A program made the position numbers and the translations under genes. A stretch of DNA of 64,000 nucleotides from CAVVMA01 sp963788205 (GTDB lineage: Bacteria > Desulfobacterota > Binatia > Binatales > Binataceae): the NCBI GenBank assembly GCA_963788205.1, contig CAWBGG010000002.1:558001-622000 (forward strand), read 5' to 3'. The notes below the pieces were generated by a model that worked only from the letters and a program-made list of their open reading frames with translations, was not told the DNA's origin and did no database searches. Shown here in pieces: positions 17,225-23,301 of this stretch. Numbering within the stretch: the first letter of the stretch is position 1; each line of letters opens with the position of its first letter.

Positions 17225-17612
17225 TGCCGTTCCCCGAGCGCAGCGCAGCCAGCGGCGGGATATCGCTCCACGGCGAGCGCTTGAGGCTCAAGTCCTCCAC
17301 TTCGACGACCATCCAGGCCGGGTTGGATTGTGGGCCGGGCTGCTGAACCCAGCGGACTTGCAGCAGCACCTTGCCGTGCGGCGAAGTCCAGCGCAGCTTG
17401 GCGATCTGATGGAATCCGATCTTGGCGCGCGCCAGCAACTCGAACGAATCGAGCGGGCGCTTGTCGGCAGCCGCGGCCATCGCGGCGCGATGGGTCTCGA
17501 TTCCGCGCTCGGCGACGAAGCGCTCCGTGCCGTCGCGATCGCCGACCGCAAACGCGCGCGCGTAGGCCTCGATCGCCTGGTCGAGCTCGGGTATAGGCTT
17601 GCGCGTGACCAT
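17217..17612 (-). CDS. Small hypothetical protein, paralog of neighbour
   Basis: A 131-aa protein paralogous to the 128-aa product just downstream, with the same order: N-terminal helices (LDQAIEAYARAFAVGDRDGT), then IGFHQIAKLRWTSPHGKVLL and AWMVVEVEDLSLKRSPWSD. An NTF2/SnoaL-like fold is likely but unproven. The ATG at 17612 overlaps the upstream TGA by one base (TGATG), which favours it over the TTG three bases earlier and indicates translational coupling. Two such paralogs between ferritin-like genes is an uncommon arrangement. Confidence 0.62.
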   Translation of the reverse strand: MVTRKPIPELDQAIEAYARAFAVGDRDGTERFVAERGIETHRAAMAAAADKRPLDSFELLARAKIGFHQIAKLRWTSPHGKVLLQVRWVQQPGPQSNPAWMVVEVEDLSLKRSPWSDIPPLAALRSGNGNA

Positions 17613-18235
17613 CAACTGCGTCCCAGTTTGCGGGGTTCCTGGTCGTCCTTCTTGTCGGCGAAGCCGGTCACGCCGCCCGAGGCCGCCAGCAATTCATCGA
17701 GATGCGCTTCCCATTGCGAGGCCCGGCGATGCTTCTGCGCCGAGTCGAGCAGGTCGTCGAGCAGCACCGAGCCGCGCTCGACGTGTCGTTTTTCCTCTTC
17801 GACCAGCCGGGCCAGAATCCGGAGCGTGGGCGGCTCGTAAACCGGATTGGCCGCTTCGATATGAGCGCTGTAATGAGTAATGAGATGGGGCTTCAGCACG
17901 CGATAGATTCCGACCAGCCGCTCGATCGTTTCCTCCCACTCCTCCTTGTCCTCGACCGCATTGATAAAGGTCACGAAGGCGTCGTTGGGCGGCTTGGAGA
18001 CTTGCGCCTGGGTGCGCAGCTCGCCTAGCCGCTTGCCGAAAGCGTCGGCGTGCAGCGCGTCCTCGTAGACCTGCCGCGCCATCTCCAGCTTGACCTGCAG
18101 CTCGGGCGTGAGCGCGATCCATCCCGCCATCATGCGCATCATCCGCTCTTCGGCGTAGCGGTAATTCGTGATGTAAGTGGCGCTCTGGCGGACGCTGTAA
18201 ACACCGTCCATCGTGCGCCGATCGTAAAATGCCAT
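17612..18235 (-). CDS. Ferritin-like protein (third member of operon)
   Basis: A 207-aa helical protein with two ExxH-type ligand motifs typical of a diiron four-helix bundle: ARQVYEDALHADAFGKRL (about residues 54-71) and LVEEEKRHVERGSVLLDDLL (about 142-161). The ARQV-E-x-x-H pattern also occurs in the two DUF455-like proteins, so it is a distant relative. It is the first structural gene after the TetR regulator (34-bp gap) and is coupled to the next gene by TGATG. Together the genes suggest a diiron oxygenase- or oxidase-like system with small accessory proteins. Substrate unknown. Confidence 0.68.
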   Translation of the reverse strand: MAFYDRRTMDGVYSVRQSATYITNYRYAEERMMRMMAGWIALTPELQVKLEMARQVYEDALHADAFGKRLGELRTQAQVSKPPNDAFVTFINAVEDKEEWEETIERLVGIYRVLKPHLITHYSAHIEAANPVYEPPTLRILARLVEEEKRHVERGSVLLDDLLDSAQKHRRASQWEAHLDELLAASGGVTGFADKKDDQEPRKLGRS

Positions 18236-18269
18236 TGTCCGAAACTCCTGCGAAACTCCCGCGTTGTAC

Positions 18270-18935
18270 TCAGGTTCGCGCGCCGCGCGCGCCCGGCGCA
18301 GCGGAATCGCCCAGGCCGGGCTCGAAAAATTGCCCCTGCACGATCCGCGCGATCTCGCGCCAGAAGGTCTCCTTGCTGGTGTCGCGCAGCAGCCCCGCGC
18401 CCATCGCCCATCCGGCGCACAGCATGTGCACCGCCTCGACCACGCTGCGCAGGTCCTCGAAATGAATCAGCCCGGCGCGCCTGCCGCGCTCGAGCACGTC
18501 CGCGACCACGCCAGTGTATTCCTCGCGCACGCGCTCGAACGTCGCGCGATAGCTCGGGTTGCGCGCGAGATAACGGATCTCGTGATGAAGCACGGTGAAG
18601 GCCGCGCGGTAGCGATCGATCACGTCGAGGATCGCGCGCATCACCTCGAGCAGCTCGCTACGGGGGTCGCCGCCGGTGCGCTCGCGGATACCGGGCAGGG
18701 CCTCGCTCAGTTCGGCAACCATCGATTCGCCCAGCAGCGCCAGGATGTCGTCCTTGCTCTGGAGATAGAGGTAGATCGAGCCGGCGGCGATTCCGGCTTC
18801 GAGCGCGATCTCCCTGACGGTCGCCTCATGGAACGACTTGCGCGCGAGCACCCGGCATGCGGCGAGAAATATCTGCCGCCGCCGCGTGCGCACCAGCGAG
18901 TCGTCTTGCGGTTGGTTCTTCAGCGCTTCGGGCAT
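18270..18935 (-). CDS. TetR-family regulator of the ferritin-like operon
   Basis: A 221-aa protein with an N-terminal TetR helix-turn-helix (ATVREIALEAGIAAGSIYLY then LQSKDD, about residues 38-62) and a helical ligand-binding domain resembling the FadR/AcrR-type TetR proteins that sense acyl-CoA or hydrophobic compounds. It is the first gene of the minus-strand group, and a perfect 16-bp palindrome at 18994-19009, 59 bases upstream of its start, is the obvious operator. Autorepression of the operon, and perhaps of the divergent gene at 19134, is the likely mode. Confidence 0.87.
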   Translation of the reverse strand: MPEALKNQPQDDSLVRTRRRQIFLAACRVLARKSFHEATVREIALEAGIAAGSIYLYLQSKDDILALLGESMVAELSEALPGIRERTGGDPRSELLEVMRAILDVIDRYRAAFTVLHHEIRYLARNPSYRATFERVREEYTGVVADVLERGRRAGLIHFEDLRSVVEAVHMLCAGWAMGAGLLRDTSKETFWREIARIVQGQFFEPGLGDSAAPGARGART

Positions 18936-18993
18936 CAGACCAATGCGCCAACCAGCGGGCGCTGATGATAAGGCGTTTCAATCAGAACGTATT

Positions 18994-19009
18994 GAATGAA
19001 CGTTCATTC
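18994..19009. promoter_or_regulatory. TetR operator palindrome
   Basis: GAATGAACGTTCATTC is a perfect 16-bp palindrome in the divergent gap between the TetR gene and the oxidoreductase gene at 19134. Its TGAACGTTCA core resembles sites of many TetR-family repressors. It could control both directions. Confidence 0.75.
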
Positions 19010-19133
19010 TGTCAAGGGTAGGGTAGGTATCCCTTCTCTCCAGAAGCGATACTTGCCAAGCCGTTTTACCGCGCAACCCGCGGCGGGTTATTCTGGCGCG
19101 CTTGCGCCTTGATCGATCGACGGAGGTGACACG

Positions 19134-19580
19134 ATGGGGTCGGAGAAGAGCTTCCAGAAGGAAACTGCGTTCGAACGCCTCGCGAATCGGACTTTCGGGG
19201 CGCTGGTGCGGTTGGGAATCGGATTGGGGCACAACTATCTGCTCGAAGTGCGCGGGCGCAAAAGCGGCAAGGTCTACTCGACGCCGGTCAATCTGCTCGA
19301 ATACAACGGCAAGCGTTACCTGGTCGCGAGCCGCGGCGAGACCCAATGGGCGCGCAACGCGCGCACCGTCGGGCGCGTCACGCTGCGCAAGGGGACGCGC
19401 GCGCGCGACTATAAGGTGCGCGAAGTCCCGGTTGCGGATCGGCCGCCGATTCTGAAGGAGTTCCTCGATCGCTTCGCCACCAGCGTGCAGCGCTTCCACG
19501 CTGTGCCGAAGGGCTCACCGGCCGAGGCTCATGCAGCCGACGCGCCCCGCCATCCGGTGTTCGAGTTGATCGAGGGCTAA
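19134..19580 (+). CDS. Deazaflavin-dependent oxidoreductase (nitroreductase DDN-like)
   Basis: A 148-aa protein of the F420-binding split-barrel family (PF04075-like, as in mycobacterial Ddn). Family segments are present: LLEVRGRKSGKVYSTPVNLL then GKRYLVASRGETQWARNARTVG, with the K-S-G-x-x-x-T-P cofactor loop and the NxR region. Such enzymes use reduced F420, or sometimes flavin, to reduce quinones or nitro compounds. The start is well supported by GGAGGTGAC about 8 bases upstream. It lies across the TetR palindrome from the ferritin-like operon, which may link the two functionally. F420 biosynthesis genes are not in the window. Confidence 0.85.
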   Translation: MGSEKSFQKETAFERLANRTFGALVRLGIGLGHNYLLEVRGRKSGKVYSTPVNLLEYNGKRYLVASRGETQWARNARTVGRVTLRKGTRARDYKVREVPVADRPPILKEFLDRFATSVQRFHAVPKGSPAEAHAADAPRHPVFELIEG

Positions 19581-19592
19581 GCGCGCTCCGCT

Positions 19593-20069
19593 TCAGTCCC
19601 GAACGTCAAGCGTGCTCTCCACGAACTCCTTGCCCGCGGCGTCCCATACGAAGGCGGCGGCGCGGGCGAACTTGCCGCTCCGAATCGACATCACCACGTA
19701 CGCCGTATCGGGATAGTCGGGCTCGCCCGGATCGAACGAGCAAGCCTGCGCGCGGTCGGTGGGCGAAAAATAGGCGTCGTGATCGGGATGCGAATGATAG
19801 ACGATCTTGAGCTTAAGTTTGCGCCGGTCGATTTCGCTCAGGACCGCCAGATGCTCCTTCGGCTCCATCAGGAACGCGGTGCGCGCGTCGCGCGGATAGG
19901 CGCGGGCGTCCGCCGCATGCATCCGGTTCTGCACGTTGGTGATCGGCCGCACCTCGGCGGTCGCGTCGTTGCCGATCACGAAGCCGCAGCATTCGTAGGG
20001 AAACTCGCGCTCGCCTTGCGCGACGATCGTATCCATCGCGGCGCGGCTGAGAATAATGACGGGCTTCAC
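19593..20069 (-). CDS. JAMM/MPN metallopeptidase (Mec-like)
   Basis: A 158-aa stand-alone Mov34/MPN domain. The full JAMM zinc motif is visible: E26 in YECCGF, then H92-S-H94-P, seven residues, S102-P-T-D105. In bacteria such proteins (Mec/CysO-cysteine peptidase type) release amino acids or tails from ubiquitin-like sulphur carriers. No sulphur-carrier or cysteine synthase gene is adjacent; instead it overlaps the ketopantoate reductase gene by 4 bases, so it is co-transcribed with it. Role therefore uncertain. Confidence 0.85.
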   Translation of the reverse strand: MKPVIILSRAAMDTIVAQGEREFPYECCGFVIGNDATAEVRPITNVQNRMHAADARAYPRDARTAFLMEPKEHLAVLSEIDRRKLKLKIVYHSHPDHDAYFSPTDRAQACSFDPGEPDYPDTAYVVMSIRSGKFARAAAFVWDAAGKEFVESTLDVRD

Positions 20070-21058
20070 GTCTGCTCCTGGTCGGATTTAACGTCATTTC
20101 GTCGTATTCGCTCGGCGGCCCGGATCAGCCCGGTGAGCGTGCGATTGATGTCCGCGGCAAGCCCCATGCTCTGCGCAAGGTCGGCGATTTTGCCGTTGAG
20201 CGAGCCGATCTCGGTGCGGCCGCGGCGCTCCAGATCGGCCAGCATCGAAGGGCGATGGTCGTAGGTCGACGGCACGAGCTTGCCATAGAACAGCACGCGA
20301 TATTCCGTGGTATCGGCGAACGGCAGCGCCACGCCGAGTCGGCGCGCAACTGCGAACGACTCTTCGATGACCTGGTCCATGATTCGCCGCAAATCGGGAT
20401 CGTCCGCCAGTGCACCGTAATGAAGTCCTAGCAGCGCGCCGAGCGGGTTCAGCGCGGCGTTGTACAGCACCTTGGTCCACAGCACCGGCATGACATCGGC
20501 GCACCAATGAGACGGTATTCCCGCCCCGGTGATCAGATCGGCGATCTCCTTCGCGCGGCGCTCCAATCCGGGTGCGACCTCGCCCTGCAGAGCGGGCGCG
20601 GGACCGATCGCGACGGGCTCGGCGCATACCGTGACGTGCGCCGCGCCGGGGCGCGGAACCTCCACGCCGAAGATCACGCGCGCGCTGAGCACGCGATGCG
20701 TGCCGAAGTGGGCACAGAGCGTCTCGAGGTTGCCCAGCCCGTTTTGCATCGAGACGATAATCCCGTCGCCGGCCAGGCGCCCCGTAAGTGCGTGCGCCAT
20801 CGCGGCGGTATCGTAGCTCTTTACGGTGAACAGAATCAGCGCGAATTGGCCCGCCAGCCGCGAAGCATCGTCGACGAGCGTGAGGTCCCGCACCAATCGC
20901 GCGCCGAACAGGCCGCTCAACTCCAGACCGCGGGCCGCGATCGCCTCCAGATGCGCGCGCCGGCCGAGCATCGTCACCGGATGGCCCACCGCGCGCAGCG
21001 ACGCGCCGAAGACCGATCCGATCCCTCCGGCGCCCGCGATCAATATCGAGCCTTCCAT
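20066..21058 (-). CDS. panE: 2-dehydropantoate 2-reductase (ketopantoate reductase)
   Basis: A 330-aa NADPH-dependent reductase of the ApbA/PanE family, which converts 2-dehydropantoate to pantoate in coenzyme A synthesis. It has the Rossmann motif AGAGGIGSVFG at residues 8-18, then TVKSYDT with the conserved Lys, MQNGLGN, and the C-terminal domain with WTKVLYNAALNPLGALLG. The ATG start is 32 bases from the divergent PyrD-like gene, so they share a promoter region. Family members act on various 2-oxo acids, so the pantothenate role is likely but not certain. Confidence 0.85.
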   Translation of the reverse strand: MEGSILIAGAGGIGSVFGASLRAVGHPVTMLGRRAHLEAIAARGLELSGLFGARLVRDLTLVDDASRLAGQFALILFTVKSYDTAAMAHALTGRLAGDGIIVSMQNGLGNLETLCAHFGTHRVLSARVIFGVEVPRPGAAHVTVCAEPVAIGPAPALQGEVAPGLERRAKEIADLITGAGIPSHWCADVMPVLWTKVLYNAALNPLGALLGLHYGALADDPDLRRIMDQVIEESFAVARRLGVALPFADTTEYRVLFYGKLVPSTYDHRPSMLADLERRGRTEIGSLNGKIADLAQSMGLAADINRTLTGLIRAAERIRRNDVKSDQEQT

Positions 21059-21090
21059 TTGATGGACACAATAGATTAGGAACTAGCGGC

Positions 21091-21936
21091 ATGGAACGGA
21101 CGGCGATTCGGTTGGGCGGCGTGGAGCTGGGTTCCTCGATCATGAACGCGTCGGGAGCGCGCTCGGCGGAGCGCGGCGAGATTTACGAGCTATGCGCCGT
21201 CCACAACGGCGCGCTGGTCCTCAAGTCGTGCAACGCCACCGGGGAGACTCCGGAGAGTCTCAAGAACCGCGGCGTCGAGTATTTCGCCGCGATTGCGCGC
21301 GAGCTGGCGGCGCGCGGCAAGGTGGTCGTCGGCAGCGTGGCCGGCGCCAGCGAAGATGAGATCGTCGCAGTCGCGGTAGCGCTCGATCGCGCCGGCACCG
21401 CGATCATCGAGTTGAACCTTGCCGACGATTACGTAATCAGATCGGTCGCACCGTTTGCCGCTTTCGAGCGCCTCAAGGCGATTCTGGGGCGGGTGCGGGG
21501 CGAGACCGGCGCCGCGCTCGCCGTGAAGATGCCGACGAAGCCAGCGTTCGACGTACGGGCCATCGCCGACCTGATGAAGGCGCTCCGAATCGCGATCGTG
21601 GTATGCGCCAACAACCTGCCCAAAGAAATCGAGATCGATCTGGCCTCAGGCGTGACGCAAGGCGCGCCACGCGCGCTCTCGCAGGCGCATGCGTTCTACC
21701 GCGAAAGTGAAGGACTGCTCGACGTCGTCGCCGTCGGCGGCATCAATACGGGACGCGACGCGTACCTGGCGCATCTGGCCGGCGCCCGCGCCGTCCAGGT
21801 GGGCTCGGCGATCATGAAGGAAGGACCCACCGCGCTCGGCCGCATCGATCGCGAGCTCGACGCGCTGCTGGCCGCGCACGGCAAGCGCTCGGTTAGGGAG
21901 ATCGTCGGTCGGATCCGTTTCAGCGCAGCGCCGTGA
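21091..21936 (+). CDS. Dihydroorotate dehydrogenase-like FMN protein
   Basis: A 281-aa TIM-barrel protein resembling class 1 dihydroorotate dehydrogenase (PyrD). It has an N-terminal LGGVELGSSIMNASGARS, a central ALAVKMPTK, VVCANN, and the phosphate-binding end VAVGGINTGRDAYLAHLAGA then RAVQVGSAIMKEGP. It is slightly short, and the usual catalytic-loop cysteine or serine context is not obvious, so it may act on another substrate. It is divergent from panE with only 32 bases between the starts. Other pyrimidine genes are absent here. Confidence 0.75.
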   Translation: MERTAIRLGGVELGSSIMNASGARSAERGEIYELCAVHNGALVLKSCNATGETPESLKNRGVEYFAAIARELAARGKVVVGSVAGASEDEIVAVAVALDRAGTAIIELNLADDYVIRSVAPFAAFERLKAILGRVRGETGAALAVKMPTKPAFDVRAIADLMKALRIAIVVCANNLPKEIEIDLASGVTQGAPRALSQAHAFYRESEGLLDVVAVGGINTGRDAYLAHLAGARAVQVGSAIMKEGPTALGRIDRELDALLAAHGKRSVREIVGRIRFSAAP

Positions 21937-22098
21937 TCTTTCGGCAGAACTTGTCGCCGATGCTCCGTTTTCCGCCCCACGCCGATGCTGCCTGTTCGCC
22001 TTCCCAATGCTGAAACCCCAACGCGGCGCTAGTCCCGCGATTCGCGCTCTGATAGCTTGCGCGAAATAAGCCGAACGCGCAGGCTTTCCGTGGCTTTC

Positions 22099-22173
22099 GT
22101 CCCCGTCGTCTAGCTCGGCCCAGGACACCGGCCTTTCACGTCGGTAACACGGGTTCAAATCCCGTCGGGGACG
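22099..22173 (+). tRNA. tRNA-Glu (TTC)
   Basis: A 75-base cloverleaf. The acceptor stem is GTCCCCG/CGGGGAC with discriminator G at 22173. The anticodon arm CCGGC-CTTTCAC-GTCGG gives anticodon TTC. The T arm is ACGGG-TTCAAAT-CCCGT. CCA is not encoded. Its 3' end is repeated exactly at 22606-22625, suggesting use as an integration site. Confidence 0.95.
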
Positions 22174-22174
22174 C
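22155..22174. repeat. att-like repeat, copy 1 (3' end of tRNA-Glu)
   Basis: TCAAATCCCGTCGGGGACGC covers the T-arm and acceptor 3' strand of the tRNA and is identical, 20 of 20, to 22606-22625. Such duplications of a tRNA end are left by site-specific integrases. The 451-bp spacing encloses only one regulator gene. Confidence 0.75.
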
Positions 22175-22214
22175 TCCTGGATTTGCGAAGGGTTTGTCGT
22201 TTGAGCGCCGCGCG

Positions 22215-22550
22215 ATGGCTACGAAAAAGAGAAACACTGTCACCGCCGAGGAAGGCAGCGGCAACGTCTTCGCCGATTTGGGCCTTCCCAACCCCGAGCA
22301 GGAGCAGCTCAGGGCACACCTGACGCTGCAGATTTACAAGATCATCAAGGCCCGCAACCTTACCCAGGCGCAGGCTGGTGGCATCATCGGCATCGCGCAG
22401 CCGCAAGTGTCCCTGCTCATGCGCAACCGTTCGGGCAACTTCTCCATCGAGCGCCTGTTGGACTTTCTCACCGCTCTCGGCCGGGACATTCAAATCACTG
22501 TCAAGCCGACCCGGAAACAACACGGCCATGTTTCCGTCGTCGTCGCGTGA
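22215..22550 (+). CDS. XRE-family regulator (HigA-like antitoxin)
   Basis: A 111-aa helix-turn-helix protein. The core QIYKIIKARNLTQAQAGGII then GIAQPQVSLLMRNR-FSIERLLDFLTALGRDI is typical of the XRE/HigA-2 group that pairs with RelE/HigB toxins. No toxin gene is adjacent: the tRNA lies upstream and a terminator and att-like repeat follow. The ATG at 22215 is chosen because the segment before it is not conserved. It is the only gene between the two att-like repeats, so it is probably cargo left from an integrated element. Confidence 0.8.
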   Translation: MATKKRNTVTAEEGSGNVFADLGLPNPEQEQLRAHLTLQIYKIIKARNLTQAQAGGIIGIAQPQVSLLMRNRSGNFSIERLLDFLTALGRDIQITVKPTRKQHGHVSVVVA

Positions 22551-22571
22551 GCGGAACCAAAGCCGCTTTTT
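22550..22571 (+). terminator. Rho-independent terminator after XRE gene
   Basis: The stem AGCGG/CCGCT (22550-22554 and 22563-22567) with an 8-base loop runs into TTTTT at 22567-22571, directly at the end of the XRE gene. The stem is short but followed by a proper T-tract. Confidence 0.6.
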
Positions 22572-22605
22572 GGAAACTCAAGCTTTTTCGTGAATGTTGA
22601 GAGGC

Positions 22606-22625
22606 TCAAATCCCGTCGGGGACGC
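22606..22625. repeat. att-like repeat, copy 2
   Basis: This is an exact copy of the tRNA-Glu 3' end. On the minus strand it supplies the last codons and stop (V-P-D-G-I-stop) of the exported protein gene at 22606-23292, so integration re-formed that gene's 3' end. Confidence 0.75.
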
Positions 22626-23292
22626 ACAGACGCCAGCCTACGATCGCGAACACTGCCAGAAGCACGAAACTTGTCACCAGCCAGAGCGGGCTTCCTGACA
22701 GCGAGCGGCGGACTTGGTCGAGATGATAGACGCCTTGGGTGTCCTCGCTGGGCGCTTCGACCGGGACTACGCTCACGCCGCGGAACCAGGCTTTGCCGTC
22801 GTTGAAATCCCAGAAGTCTCCGAAACGCAGAACGATATTCACCCAGGCGCCGCCCTTTCCGATTTCTAGATAGAAGCCCAGTCTCCGCCAGTCGGTATTC
22901 CCGAGCGCCTCGGACGAGCCCACGTTTTCGTCCGCCAGGGCTACGAATGCGCCGGTCCCCTTGAGTGAAACGTTTTCCGACTTGATCTCGCCGCTTATGT
23001 AGTACCAGCCGGGCCGCAAGTATACTTCCTGCGCCCAGCGGGCGTCGCCTAGAAGGTGATTGTCCATCTCCACCTGGCCGGGATCCGAATTGGTCGGGGG
23101 TGTCCATGTATAGTCAGTCCAGGGCAGACCGACTCGCGTATGCCATTCCGATGGCAAGTTATTATGCCCTGCTGAAAAATCCCCGTTAGTCAGTAGATCC
23201 TCAATGGCAAGCGCCGGTGAGCATATCGAGGCGGTCGCGATAATCGTCGCGACTGCCAGCAAGACGCCACCATATTTCAGGGCCTGCTTCAT
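22606..23292 (-). CDS. Exported single-TM protein with carbohydrate-binding-like domain
   Basis: A 228-aa protein with a signal peptide at residues 1-29 (ends SPALA), then a beta-sandwich-like domain starting DLLTNGDFSAG and containing GWYYISGEIKS, and a C-terminal membrane helix (LWLVTSFVLLAVFAIVGW) with a short tail. N-x-x-NGDF starts are common in CBM-like/galactose-binding folds. It is paralogous to 36525-37247 (NLVRNGDLTEG..., GWYFLTGEIKA). Both copies lie beside a PMT-type glycosyltransferase gene, here the 913-aa gene 9 bases upstream, which suggests a dedicated pair. The final residues are encoded by the att-like repeat and may replace an original tail. Confidence 0.7.
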   Translation of the reverse strand: MKQALKYGGVLLAVATIIATASICSPALAIEDLLTNGDFSAGHNNLPSEWHTRVGLPWTDYTWTPPTNSDPGQVEMDNHLLGDARWAQEVYLRPGWYYISGEIKSENVSLKGTGAFVALADENVGSSEALGNTDWRRLGFYLEIGKGGAWVNIVLRFGDFWDFNDGKAWFRGVSVVPVEAPSEDTQGVYHLDQVRRSLSGSPLWLVTSFVLLAVFAIVGWRLCVPDGI

Positions 23293-23301
23293 CGTCGCAT
23301 C

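Noticed and set aside
18978..19499. A 173-codon minus-strand frame over the deazaflavin oxidoreductase gene
   Set aside because: The plus-strand product matches the DDN family with a strong ribosome site. The antisense frame has no family features.
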